This document shows positions 7,725-16,776 of a stretch of DNA of 64,000 bases, piece after piece; positions within the stretch are counted from its first letter, which is position 1, and each line of letters starts with the position of its first letter. Made by a program: the position numbers and the translations under genes. The stretch covers positions 1 to 64,000 of the forward strand of contig NZ_JABBXA010000026.1 of NCBI RefSeq assembly GCF_014161445.1, in the 5' to 3' direction. This stretch comes from Microbispora sp. H13382. Its GTDB lineage: Bacteria > Actinomycetota > Actinomycetes > Streptosporangiales > Streptosporangiaceae. The notes beneath the pieces were generated by a model that searched no databases, was not told where the DNA came from, and was given only the letters and a program-made list of their open reading frames with translations.

Positions 7725-9272
7725 ATGGCCGTCACCGTCCCTCCCTCGCCCCCCACCGACGAGAGCGCCCTGCAGACGTTCGGCTACCGCCAGGAGCTGC
7801 ACCGCAGCATGGGCAGGTACGCCTCGTTCGCCGCCGGATTCTCCTTCATCTCCGTGCTGACCACGGTCTTCCAGTTCTTCGCCTTCGGGTACGCCTCCGG
7901 CGGCCCGGCCTTCTTCTGGACCTGGCCCGTCGTGCTGGCCGGGCAGATCATGGTCGGCCTCTGCTTCGCCGAACTGGCCGCCCGCTACCCGATCTCCGGC
8001 GCCATCTACCAGTGGTCCACCCGGCTCAGCACGGCGGCGTTCGGCTGGTTCGCCGGATGGATCATGATTCTCGGGCAGATCGTCGTGATCGCCGCCGCGG
8101 CGCTCGCCCTGCAGGTCGTGCTGCCGGCGATCTGGCCGGGCTTCCAGCTGGTCGGCGGCGACCCCGCGCCCACCACCGCCACGGGAGCGGCCAACGCCGC
8201 GATCCTCGGCCTCGTCCTGCTCGCGCTCACCACGACCGTGAACGCCGTCGACAACCGCGTTCTCGCCCGGATCAACAGCATCGGCGTCACCGCCGAGATC
8301 ATCGGCGCGGTGCTCATCGTGGTGCTGCTGTTCACCCACGCCGAGCACGGGCCGGGCATCACGTTCAGCACCGGAGGGCACGGCGGGGCCGTCGGCGCGC
8401 TGCTGGTCGGCTCGTTCACCGCCGCCTACGTCCTCATCGGGTTCGACAGCGCGGGCGAGCTCAGCGAGGAGACCCGCAGCCCACGGCGGGTCGCCCCGCG
8501 CACCATCCTGACCGCGCTCACGGCCGCCGGGCTGCTCGGCGGGCTCATCCTGTTCGCCGGGCTGCTCGCCGCGCCGAGCCTGACCGACGGAAGGCTCGCC
8601 ACCGAGGGCCTGTCGTACGTGCTCACCAGCAGCCTGGGCGACTGGGTGGGCAAGCTGCTGCTGGCCGACGTGGTGCTGGCGATCACCGTGGCGACCATGG
8701 CGATCCAGACCGCCGCCACCAGGATGCTGTTCTCCATGGCGCGCGACGGGGTGATGCCGCTGTCGGGCACGCTGTCCAGGGTCTCACCCCGCACCGGCAT
8801 GCCGACCGGGCCCGCGCTGGTCACCGGGGTGGCCGCAGCGGCCGTCCTGCTGCTCAACTTCGCCTCTCCCGAGGCGTTCCTGGCCATCGGCACCACCTGC
8901 ATCGTGCTGCTCTACCTGGCGTACGCGATGGTGACGGGCCCCCTGCTGTTCCAGCGCCTGCGCGGCGGCTGGCGGGGCGGGGCGCCGGCCGGGTTCGCCG
9001 AGGACGGCAGCCCGCTGTTCAGCATGGGCCGCTGGGGCCTGCCGGTCAACGCGCTGGCCCTCTGTTACGGCCTGGCGATGGCGGTCAACCTGGCCTGGCC
9101 GAGGGCCGAGGTGTACGCCCCGATCACCGGCCACTGGTTCTTCCAGTGGTTCACGCTGCTCTTCCTGGCGGCGGTCGTGGCTCTCGGCGCGCTCTACCGG
9201 CGGCTACGCCGGCCCGTGGCCCTTCTTCCGCAGGTCGGGCAGATCCCCGTCGGCAACACCGGCCAGGCGTAG
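7725..9272 (+). CDS. APC family permease of the guanidine/urea carboxylase locus
   Basis: 515 residues, about 12 transmembrane helices, amino acid-polyamine-organocation type. Motifs are FGYRQELHRSMGRYASFAAGFS at the N-terminus, CFAELAARYPISGAIYQW in helix 2-3, and GFDSAGELSEETRSPRRVAP after helix 6. Permeases of this subgroup accompany urea/guanidine carboxylase genes and are annotated as their related transporter. It likely imports the nitrogen substrate. Its 3' end overlaps the convergent tetR gene by 69 nt. Confidence 0.85.
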   Translation: MAVTVPPSPPTDESALQTFGYRQELHRSMGRYASFAAGFSFISVLTTVFQFFAFGYASGGPAFFWTWPVVLAGQIMVGLCFAELAARYPISGAIYQWSTRLSTAAFGWFAGWIMILGQIVVIAAAALALQVVLPAIWPGFQLVGGDPAPTTATGAANAAILGLVLLALTTTVNAVDNRVLARINSIGVTAEIIGAVLIVVLLFTHAEHGPGITFSTGGHGGAVGALLVGSFTAAYVLIGFDSAGELSEETRSPRRVAPRTILTALTAAGLLGGLILFAGLLAAPSLTDGRLATEGLSYVLTSSLGDWVGKLLLADVVLAITVATMAIQTAATRMLFSMARDGVMPLSGTLSRVSPRTGMPTGPALVTGVAAAAVLLLNFASPEAFLAIGTTCIVLLYLAYAMVTGPLLFQRLRGGWRGGAPAGFAEDGSPLFSMGRWGLPVNALALCYGLAMAVNLAWPRAEVYAPITGHWFFQWFTLLFLAAVVALGALYRRLRRPVALLPQVGQIPVGNTGQA

Positions 9273-9944
9273 CGCCGCGTTGGCGGTGGCGGCGGCCAGC
9301 GTCTCCAGGACGCCGGCCGCCATCGCGCCCGGGGTGTCCCTGCGGATCAGGATGACGCCCTCGATCAGCGCGAACAGCAGATCGGTGCGCAGCGCCCGTT
9401 CGGCGGGCGTCAGCGCGGCACCGGCGGAGGTGGCGGCCAGCAGCCGCCCGTAGGTGTCCTTGAGCTCCCCGTGCATGCGCCGGAAGCCGGCGAACCGCTC
9501 GGTGTGCACCTCGGGCAGGAGGTAGAGCGCGCCCAGGTTGTGCGGGCCCGAGCACAACAGCCTGGCGTCGCAGTGGCACAGCTGCCACAGCCGCTCTTCC
9601 GGCGTGGCGCCGGTCAGGGCGCGGGCGGTCTCCAGCGAGGGCCGCACCGTGCTCTCCAGCAGTTCGGCGAGGATGTCCTCCTTGCCGTCGAAGTAGTGGT
9701 AGATCGACGCCTGCCTGATCCCGGCCCGCTCGGCCATCACCCTCGTCGAGGTCGCGGCGTAGCCGTGCGTCGTGAACAACTCCGCCGCCGCCATGAGGAT
9801 CTCCTCCCGCGGGCTCAGGTCGCCGCGCGGGCGCGCGACGGCTCGCGGCCTGCCGACTCTCCGCACGCCGGAGCCGGTCCCGCCGGAGCCGGTTTCGCTG
9901 GAAATGGGCACGTCGGAAATGGGCAGGTCGGGACGGGCACTCAC
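9204..9944 (-). CDS. TetR family regulator of the carboxylase locus
   Basis: 246 residues. The HTH is SPREEILMAAAELFTTHGYA, TSTRVMAERAGIRQASIYHYF and DGKEDILAELLE. The C-terminal domain (LCHCDARLLCSGPHNLGALYL) is the ligand pocket. The GTG at 9944 is a best guess; GTG at 9962 is also possible. It is divergent from the DUF1989 genes with the operator at 10044-10067 between, and convergent with and overlapping the permease. It is probably an autoregulated repressor sensing the substrate or an intermediate. Confidence 0.85.
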   Translation of the reverse strand: MSARPDLPISDVPISSETGSGGTGSGVRRVGRPRAVARPRGDLSPREEILMAAAELFTTHGYAATSTRVMAERAGIRQASIYHYFDGKEDILAELLESTVRPSLETARALTGATPEERLWQLCHCDARLLCSGPHNLGALYLLPEVHTERFAGFRRMHGELKDTYGRLLAATSAGAALTPAERALRTDLLFALIEGVILIRRDTPGAMAAGVLETLAAATANAALRLAGVADGDLPDLRKKGHGPA

Positions 9945-10043
9945 CCCACGATCGTCGCACACCTCCCCCGAACCCTCGCGGCTGTGCGATCTCGGTAACG
10001 GACGGGAAACCTCGCGACGCGTGAGAGGAAACACGCGACGCCT

Positions 10044-10067
10044 AATTTCTGTCGCACGACAGAAATT
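10044..10067. promoter_or_regulatory. TetR-type operator between tetR and the DUF1989 operon
   Basis: A perfect palindrome with 11-bp arms, AATTTCTGTCG and CGACAGAAATT, around a CA centre. Its core TCTGTC-N4-GACAGA repeats the element at 7684-7699. It lies 28 nt before the first DUF1989 gene and upstream of tetR, so it can control both directions. Confidence 0.8.
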
Positions 10068-10095
10068 CCTGCCCCCTCTCACAGGAGATCGCGTC

Positions 10096-10911
10096 ATGGC
10101 GACCAGCACGACGTACGGCGCGCGAGAGCACGCCCGCGCCCAGGAGGGCACCAGAAGCGACACCATGCCGGTGCTCCCGGCCTCCGACTGGCCCGCCCCG
10201 CCGGACGGTGTCGCCCCCGCCGACCTCGTATGGGCCGAAACCGTCGCCGGGGGCGGCTACACCCACAAGGTGCTGGCCCGGGGCACCGAACTGCGCCTCA
10301 CCGACCTGGCCGGCGACGCCTGCGCGCACCTGCTGCTCTACGTGGCGGGCCTCCACTGGGAGCGGCTCAACGTCGCCGACACCGTCAAGGTGCTGTGGAA
10401 CGCCTACCTCGGCGAAGGCCACCTGCTGCTGTCGGACCAGGGCCGCGTGCTGGCCTCCGTGGTCGCCGACACCTCCGGCCGCCACGACACCGTGTGCGGG
10501 ACCTCCACCCTGCGGCGCAACACCGAACGGTACGGCGACGGCACGCCGCACGGCCCCGCCCCCGCCGGGCGGGAACTGTTCACGCTGGCCGCCGCCAAGC
10601 ACGGCCTGGAGCCCCGGGACCTGCCCCCGTCCATCTCCTTCTTCCAGGGCGTCCGGGTCGGCCCCGACGGCCGCCTGACCTTCACCGGCTCCGCCGGGGC
10701 CGGCGCGTCGGTCACCCTGCGCGCCGAGATGCCGCTGACCGTGCTCATCGCCAACACCGCCCACCCGATCGACCCCCGTCCCGCCTACACCTGCACGCCG
10801 CTGGAGGTCCTGGCCTGGCGCGGCCGGCCGACCGGCCCCGGCGACCCCCTGTGGCAGGCGAGCCCCGAAGGCCGCCGCGCCTTCCTCAACACCGCCGAGG
10901 TGACCCGATGA
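10096..10911 (+). CDS. Urea amidolyase-associated protein UAAP1 / carboxyguanidine deiminase subunit (DUF1989)
   Basis: 271 residues. The DUF1989 signature includes LRLTDLAGDACAHLLLY, VVADTSGRHDTVCGTSTLRR and PRDLPPSISFFQGVRV. Two DUF1989 proteins encoded with this carboxylase have been shown in other bacteria to form a carboxyguanidine deiminase (CgdAB), which converts carboxyguanidine to allophanate and ammonia. AGGAGA precedes the ATG. Its stop overlaps the next start (ATGA). The functional call follows from the family and context. Confidence 0.8.
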   Translation: MATSTTYGAREHARAQEGTRSDTMPVLPASDWPAPPDGVAPADLVWAETVAGGGYTHKVLARGTELRLTDLAGDACAHLLLYVAGLHWERLNVADTVKVLWNAYLGEGHLLLSDQGRVLASVVADTSGRHDTVCGTSTLRRNTERYGDGTPHGPAPAGRELFTLAAAKHGLEPRDLPPSISFFQGVRVGPDGRLTFTGSAGAGASVTLRAEMPLTVLIANTAHPIDPRPAYTCTPLEVLAWRGRPTGPGDPLWQASPEGRRAFLNTAEVTR

Positions 10912-11534
10912 CCCCGCCCGACGTGCTCGCGCTCGACGTTCCCGTACTCGATGTCACCGTGCCCGCCCGCGCCCCCTGGTCGGCGATCGTCCGCGCGGGG
11001 CAGGAGCTGACCATCACCGACCTCGGCGGAAACCAGGCCGTCGACTGCCTGCTGTACGACGCGCACGACACCGCCGTCCGCTACAGCGCCCCCGACACCG
11101 TCCACGCCCAGGGCGGCATCTTCCTCACCACCGGCAGCGTGCTGATGTCCAACGAGCACACCCCGCTGATGACCGTCGTCGCCGACACCTGCGGCCGCCA
11201 CGACACCGTCGGCGGCGCCTGCTCCAAGGAGTCCAACACGCTGCGCTACGGACACCACACCTCCTCCCAGCACGCCTGCGTGGAGAACTTCCTCATCGAG
11301 GGCAGCCGCCACGGGCTCGGCAAACGCGACCTGGTGAGCAACATCAACTGGTTCATGAACGTCCCGGTCGAACCCGACGGCACACTCGGCATCGTGGACG
11401 GCATCTCCGCCCCCGGCCTCGCCGTCACCCTGCGCGCCGAGACCGACGTGCTGGTCCTGGTGTCGAACTGCCCGCAGATCAACAATCCGTGCAACGGCTT
11501 CGACCCCACGCCCGTGCGGATGACGGTCCGATGA
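10908..11534 (+). CDS. Urea amidolyase-associated protein UAAP2 / carboxyguanidine deiminase subunit (DUF1989)
   Basis: 208 residues, paralogous to the upstream gene. Shared motifs are LTITDLGGNQAVDCLLY and VVADTCGRHDTVGGACSKES, with extra conserved Cys residues, and INWFMNVPVEPDG. It is expected to pair with UAAP1 as the second deiminase subunit. Both ends overlap neighbours by 4 nt (ATGA), which supports translational coupling with the carboxylase. Confidence 0.8.
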   Translation: MTPPDVLALDVPVLDVTVPARAPWSAIVRAGQELTITDLGGNQAVDCLLYDAHDTAVRYSAPDTVHAQGGIFLTTGSVLMSNEHTPLMTVVADTCGRHDTVGGACSKESNTLRYGHHTSSQHACVENFLIEGSRHGLGKRDLVSNINWFMNVPVEPDGTLGIVDGISAPGLAVTLRAETDVLVLVSNCPQINNPCNGFDPTPVRMTVR

Positions 11535-14500
11535 ACACCCTCCTCGTCGCCAATCGGGGCGAGATCGCCGTCCGCGTCATCGCCACCGCCCGCCGCCTGG
11601 GCCTGCGCACGGTCGCCGTCTACTCCGACGCCGACCGGGGCGCCGCCCACGTCCGCCTGGCCGACCACGCCGTACGGCTCGGCCCCGCCCCCGCCCGGGA
11701 GAGCTACCTGGACGCCGGCCTGGTGCTGCGGGCCGCCCTGGACAGCGGCGCGGACGCCGTCCACCCCGGTTACGGCTTCCTGTCGGAGGACGCCGCCTTC
11801 GCCCGCCGGGTCGAGGCCGCCGGGCTGGCCTTCGTCGGCCCCACCCCCGAGCAGCTCGACCTGTTCGGCGCCAAGCACACCGCCCGCGCCGCCGCGGAAC
11901 GGGCCGGCGTGCCCCTGCTCCCCGGCACCGGCCTGCTCCCCGACCTGGACGCGGCTCTGCGCGCCGCGCGGGACATCGGCTACCCGGTCATGCTCAAGGC
12001 CACCGGCGGAGGCGGCGGCATCGGCATGCGCGCCTGCCGCGACGCCCGTGATCTGGCCGAGGCGTGGGACAGCGTGCGGCGCACGGCCGCCGCGAGCTTC
12101 GCCTCGGCCGGGCTGTTCCTGGAACGCCTGGTCGAGGGCGGCCGGCACGTCGAGGTCCAGGTGTTCGGCGACGGCATGGGCGGCGTCGTCACGTTCGGCG
12201 ACCGCGACTGCTCGCTGCAGCGGCGTCACCAGAAGGTGCTGGAGGAGGCCCCCGCCCCCGGACTGCCGCCGCGGGTGCGGGCCGGGCTCGCCGGCAGCGC
12301 CGCCGGCCTGTGCGCCTCGGTGCGCTACCGGTCGGCGGGCACGGTGGAGTTCGTCTACGACCCGGTGCGCGCCGAGCCGTACTTCCTGGAGGTCAACACC
12401 CGGCTGCAGGTGGAGCACCCCGTCACCGAGGCGATCTACGACGTCGACCTGGTCGAATGGATGCTGCGCCTGGCCCAGGGCGACGTGAGCCACGTGCGCG
12501 CCGCGCTGCGCAACCCGCCCCGGGCCGCCGGCCACGCCGTCGAGGCCCGAATCTACGCCGAGGACCCGAGCCGCGACCACCGGCCCGGCGCGGGCCTGCT
12601 CACCCGGGTCGAGTTCCCCGAGGGCGTACGGGTCGACGGCTGGGTGGAGACGGGCACGCAGGTGAGCAGCGCCTACGACCCGCTGCTCGCCAAGGTGATC
12701 GCGCACGGCGCCGACCGGGACCAGGCCCTGGACCGGCTGGCCGCGGCGCTGGCCGAGACCCGGATCGACGGCGTCGAGACCAACCTCGGGCTGCTGCGCG
12801 CCGCCGCGGGCGATCCCTCCGTACGGGCGGCCACGCACGGCACCGCCACCCTGGCCGGGCTCGCCGACGGCTCCCGCCGCATCGAGGTGGTCCGGCCCGG
12901 CACCCTCACCACCGTCCAGGACTGGCCGGGACGGACCGGCTACTGGCAGGTGGGCGTGCCGCCGTCGGGGCCGATGGACGACCGCTCCTTCCGGCACGGC
13001 AACACCGCGCTGGGCAACGACCCCGGCGCGCCCGGTCTGGAGTGCACGTTGCGCGGCCCGGCGCTGCGCTTCAGCCACGCTACGACCGTCTGCGTCACCG
13101 GCGCGCCCGCGCCCGTCACCGTGGACGGCACGCCCGTTCCCCAGTGGGAGCCTGTCACCGTGCCCGCCGGCGGCGTGCTGGACGTCGGCGCCGCAGAAGG
13201 GCCGGGACTGCGTGTCTACCTGCTGATCGCGGGCGGGTTCGACGTGCCCGCCTACCTCGGCAGCGCCGCGACGTTCACGCTCGGGGGGTTCGGCGGCCAC
13301 GGCGGCCGGGCCCTGCGCGCCGGGGACGTCCTGCATGGAGGTTGTCTGAGGCACGGTGGGCACCTCGCCCCGCACGCGAGCGCGGAGCCCGGCGAGCGGC
13401 CCGAGTTCGGACGCGAGTGGCGGATCGGCGTGGTCGAGGGCCCGCACGCCGACCCCGAGTTCTTCACCGGCGACGACATCCGCGACTTCTACGCCGCCCA
13501 GTGGAAGGTCCACCACAACTCCGCCCGCACCGGCGTACGCCTGATCGGCCCCAAACCGCGCTGGGCGCGCCTCGACGGGGGCGAGGCGGGACTGCACCCC
13601 TCCAACATCCACGACACGCCCTACTCGGTGGGCGCGGTGGACTACACCGGTGACATGCCGGTCGTGCTCGGTCCCGACGGCCCCTCGCTCGGCGGTTTCG
13701 TCTGCCCCGCCACCGTCGTCACCTCCGAACGCTGGAAACTCGGCCAGCTGCGGCCCGGGGACACTGTCACTTTCGTCCCCGTGCCCTCTGCGGTCGGCGC
13801 CCCCGGCGACGGCGGCGTGCTCCACCGCCTTCCCGAGACCGGCGAGCGGCCCTGCGTCACCTACCGGCGCAGCGGGGACGACAACATCCTCGTCGAGTAC
13901 GGGCCGATGGAGCTCGACCTGGGCCTGCGCATGCGCGTGCACGCCCTGTCCGAGGCCCTCCCGGAGGCGCTCGCCGCCCGGGATCTGCCCGGCGTCGTCG
14001 ACCTCACCCCCGGGATCCGCTCGCTGCAGATCCACCTTGACCCGGCCGTGCTCTCCCAGCGCGACCTGCTGGACGAACTGCTCCGCGTCGAGGACGGCCT
14101 GCCGCCCACCGGGGAGCTGGAGGTGCCGAGCCGCGTCGTCCACCTCCCCCTGTCGTGGGACGACCCCGCCACCCGGGAGGCCATCGCCCGTTACATGGCG
14201 GGCGTGCGCGACGACGCGCCCTGGTGCCCGTCGAACATCGAGTTCATCCGCCGCGTGAACGGCCTGGAGGACGTGGCCGACGTGCACCGCGTCGTCTTCG
14301 ACGCCGAGTATCTCGTGCTCGGGCTCGGCGACGTCTATCTCGGCGCGCCCGTGGCCACGCCGCTCGATCCCCGGCACCGGCTGGTCACGACCAAGTACAA
14401 CCCGGCCCGCACCTGGACCGCCGAGAACTCGGTCGGCATCGGCGGCGCCTACCTGTGCGTCTACGGGATGGAAGGGCCGGGGGGTTACCAGTTCGTGGGC

Positions 14501-15082
14501 CGTACGACGCAGGTGTGGTCGAGCTGGCAGCAGCGCGGCGCGTTCCAGCCGGGCTTCCCCTGGCTGTTGCGTTTCTTCGACCGTATCCGCTGGTATCCGG
14601 TGACGGCCGAAGAGCTGCTCGAACTGCGCGCCGACCTGGCGGCGGGGCGGTTCGAACCCAAGATCGAAGAAGGTGTGTTCCGGCTCGCCGACTACCGCCG
14701 TTTCCTGGCCGAGCACGCCGAGTCCATCGCGGCCTTCCGCGACCGGCAGGCCGCCGCCTTCGCCGCCGAACGCGCGGCCTGGCAGGCGGCGGGCGAGTTC
14801 GACCGGGCGGAGCAGTCCCAGGGCCCGGCCGAGACCGAGCTGGAGCTGCCACCGGGCTGTGAGGTGGTGGAAGCGGAGTTCACCGCGAGCGTCTGGCAGG
14901 TCAGCGTCACGCCGGGCCGGCGGGTCGCGGCAGGGCAGCCGCTGGTGGTGCTGGAGGCGATGAAGATGGAGTCCGCCGTCCCGGCCCCGGCCGGCGGCGT
15001 GGTCGAACGGGTCCTGGTCGCCCCCGGTGACCAGGTGGAGGCGGGCGTCCCGCTGGTGGTGCTGAGGAGCGATCGTGGCTGA
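11531..15082 (+). CDS. Biotin-dependent guanidine/urea carboxylase
   Basis: 1183 residues in one chain. Residues 1-450 are biotin carboxylase (VANRGEIAVR; ATP-grasp KATGGGGGIGM near 157; EVNTRLQVEHPVTE at 287-300). Residues about 455-1080 are the KipA/KipI-like carboxyltransferase (VQDWPGRTGYWQVGVPPSGP; TKYNPARTWTAENSVGIGG). The C-terminus is a biotin carrier domain with VLEAMKMESA (biotinyl Lys about 1145). It carboxylates urea to allophanate or guanidine to carboxyguanidine. The adjacent DUF1989 pair and SMR exporter favour guanidine. It is the usual length for a bacterial stand-alone enzyme without fused hydrolase. Confidence 0.92.
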   Translation: MNTLLVANRGEIAVRVIATARRLGLRTVAVYSDADRGAAHVRLADHAVRLGPAPARESYLDAGLVLRAALDSGADAVHPGYGFLSEDAAFARRVEAAGLAFVGPTPEQLDLFGAKHTARAAAERAGVPLLPGTGLLPDLDAALRAARDIGYPVMLKATGGGGGIGMRACRDARDLAEAWDSVRRTAAASFASAGLFLERLVEGGRHVEVQVFGDGMGGVVTFGDRDCSLQRRHQKVLEEAPAPGLPPRVRAGLAGSAAGLCASVRYRSAGTVEFVYDPVRAEPYFLEVNTRLQVEHPVTEAIYDVDLVEWMLRLAQGDVSHVRAALRNPPRAAGHAVEARIYAEDPSRDHRPGAGLLTRVEFPEGVRVDGWVETGTQVSSAYDPLLAKVIAHGADRDQALDRLAAALAETRIDGVETNLGLLRAAAGDPSVRAATHGTATLAGLADGSRRIEVVRPGTLTTVQDWPGRTGYWQVGVPPSGPMDDRSFRHGNTALGNDPGAPGLECTLRGPALRFSHATTVCVTGAPAPVTVDGTPVPQWEPVTVPAGGVLDVGAAEGPGLRVYLLIAGGFDVPAYLGSAATFTLGGFGGHGGRALRAGDVLHGGCLRHGGHLAPHASAEPGERPEFGREWRIGVVEGPHADPEFFTGDDIRDFYAAQWKVHHNSARTGVRLIGPKPRWARLDGGEAGLHPSNIHDTPYSVGAVDYTGDMPVVLGPDGPSLGGFVCPATVVTSERWKLGQLRPGDTVTFVPVPSAVGAPGDGGVLHRLPETGERPCVTYRRSGDDNILVEYGPMELDLGLRMRVHALSEALPEALAARDLPGVVDLTPGIRSLQIHLDPAVLSQRDLLDELLRVEDGLPPTGELEVPSRVVHLPLSWDDPATREAIARYMAGVRDDAPWCPSNIEFIRRVNGLEDVADVHRVVFDAEYLVLGLGDVYLGAPVATPLDPRHRLVTTKYNPARTWTAENSVGIGGAYLCVYGMEGPGGYQFVGRTTQVWSSWQQRGAFQPGFPWLLRFFDRIRWYPVTAEELLELRADLAAGRFEPKIEEGVFRLADYRRFLAEHAESIAAFRDRQAAAFAAERAAWQAAGEFDRAEQSQGPAETELELPPGCEVVEAEFTASVWQVSVTPGRRVAAGQPLVVLEAMKMESAVPAPAGGVVERVLVAPGDQVEAGVPLVVLRSDRG

Positions 15083-16730
15083 GACGGCACGGGAACGGGT
15101 CCGCAGGGCCTACGAGCGGATCACCGAGACGGACCGTCCGGAGATCTGGATCGACCTGCGGACACAGGCCGAGGTGGAGGCAGAGGCCGCCGCCGTGGAC
15201 GCCCGTGTGGCGGGCGGCGACCACCTCCCCCTCGCGGGCCGGCTGCTGGCCGTGAAGGGCAACATCGACGTGGCCGGGCTGCCGACCACCGCCGGCTGCC
15301 CCTCCTACGCCTATCGGCCGGACGCCGACGCCCCCGCCGTGGCCGCTCTCCGGGCGGCCGGCGCGATCGTGCTGGGCACCACCAACCTGGACCAGTTCGC
15401 CACCGGGCTGGTCGGCACCCGCAGCCCGTACGGTGCGGTGCGCGCCGCCACCGACCCGGCGCGGATCTCCGGCGGGTCCAGCTCGGGCTCGGCGGTCGCC
15501 GTCGCGCTCGGCCTGGCCGACCTCGCGCTCGGCACCGACACCGCGGGCTCGGGCCGGGTCCCGGCCGCCTTCAACGGCATCGTCGGGCTCAAGCCCACCC
15601 GTGGCCTGGTCCCCGCCGGCGGCGTGGTCCCGGCCTGCCGGAGCCTGGACTGCGTCAGCGTCTTCGCCCGCACGATCCCCGAAGCCCAGCGGGCCCTGGC
15701 CCTCATGACCGGCTCTTCCGCACGGCCCGCGTCGCGCCCGGCCCGCCGCCCCGGGCCGTGGCGGGTGGCCGTGCCCGCCACGGCCGACCTCGGCGCGCTG
15801 GCCCCGGGCTGGGCCGAGGCGTTCGAGACGGCGGCCGGCGCTCTGGCCTCGGCGGGCGTGGAGATCCGCCCGATCGACCCCGCCCCCTTCCTGGAGGCCG
15901 CCACGCTGCTCTACCAGGGCGCGTTCGTCGCCGAGCGGTACACCGCGGTCGGCGCGTTCGTGGAGAAGGGCGGCCCGGACCTGGATCCCACGGTCGCCTC
16001 CATCATCACCGCGGCCCGTGACCTGCCCGCCCACCGCCTGTTCGCCGACCGGGAACGCCTGGCGGAACTCCGCGAGCGGGCTATGTCCCTGCTCGGTGAC
16101 GGCGACGCCCTGCTCCTGCCGGTCACTGTCCGCCATCCCACCCTGGCGCAGGTCGCGGCCGACCCCGTCGGCGTCAACAGCGACCTCGGCCGTTTCACCA
16201 ACTTCGTCAACCTCTTCGACATGTGCGCGCTCGCCGTACCCGCCGGGCAGGTGGACGGGCTGCCGTACGGGGTGATGCTGGCCGGCCGGGCCCACGCCGA
16301 CGACGACCTGGCCGCCGTCGCCCGGCTGCTCCAGCCGGCCGCCCGCCTGGCGGTGGTCGGCGCGCACCTGTCGGGACAGCCGCTCAACCACGAGCTCACC
16401 GCGCGCGGCGCCCGCCTGCTGGCCGCCACCGGCACCGCCGCGCGCTACCGGCTGCACGCCCTGACCACCGATCCGCCCAAACCCGGGCTCGTACGCGTCG
16501 CCGAGGGCGGCGCGGCCATCGAGTGCGAGGTGTGGGAGCTTCCCGCCGGAGGGCTGGGCGACCTGCTCTCGGCCCTTCCCCGCCCGATGACGCTGGGCCC
16601 GGTCGAACTGGCCGACGGCACGGACGTGCCCGGCTTCCTGTGCGCGCCGGAGGGGCTGCGAGGCGCCACCGACATCACCGCGTACGGGGGGTGGCGCGCC
16701 TACCTCCGATCCGAGGGGGTCCGTTTCTGA
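15075..16730 (+). CDS. atzF: Allophanate hydrolase
   Basis: 551 residues. Amidase-signature catalytic elements are visible: LLAVKGNID (Lys61), the ISGGSSSGSA cis-Ser loop at 131-140, and GTDTAGSGRVPAAFNG with Ser159 as nucleophile. The C-terminal 120 residues (from about 430, RYRLHALTTDPPKPGLVRV) form the extra domain of AtzF-type enzymes that decarboxylates the product. It converts allophanate to ammonia and CO2, the last step of the locus. The GTG start overlaps the carboxylase by 8 nt. Confidence 0.9.
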   Translation: MAETARERVRRAYERITETDRPEIWIDLRTQAEVEAEAAAVDARVAGGDHLPLAGRLLAVKGNIDVAGLPTTAGCPSYAYRPDADAPAVAALRAAGAIVLGTTNLDQFATGLVGTRSPYGAVRAATDPARISGGSSSGSAVAVALGLADLALGTDTAGSGRVPAAFNGIVGLKPTRGLVPAGGVVPACRSLDCVSVFARTIPEAQRALALMTGSSARPASRPARRPGPWRVAVPATADLGALAPGWAEAFETAAGALASAGVEIRPIDPAPFLEAATLLYQGAFVAERYTAVGAFVEKGGPDLDPTVASIITAARDLPAHRLFADRERLAELRERAMSLLGDGDALLLPVTVRHPTLAQVAADPVGVNSDLGRFTNFVNLFDMCALAVPAGQVDGLPYGVMLAGRAHADDDLAAVARLLQPAARLAVVGAHLSGQPLNHELTARGARLLAATGTAARYRLHALTTDPPKPGLVRVAEGGAAIECEVWELPAGGLGDLLSALPRPMTLGPVELADGTDVPGFLCAPEGLRGATDITAYGGWRAYLRSEGVRF

Positions 16731-16776
16731 CGCGACGGGCACCGCGTCCCGCGGCCGCGCTCACACAGGCGGTCGC

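Noticed and set aside
11246..14716. A 1156-residue open frame antisense to the carboxylase gene
   Set aside because: No recognisable domain and composition typical of an antisense shadow. The plus-strand frame encodes a complete carboxylase.
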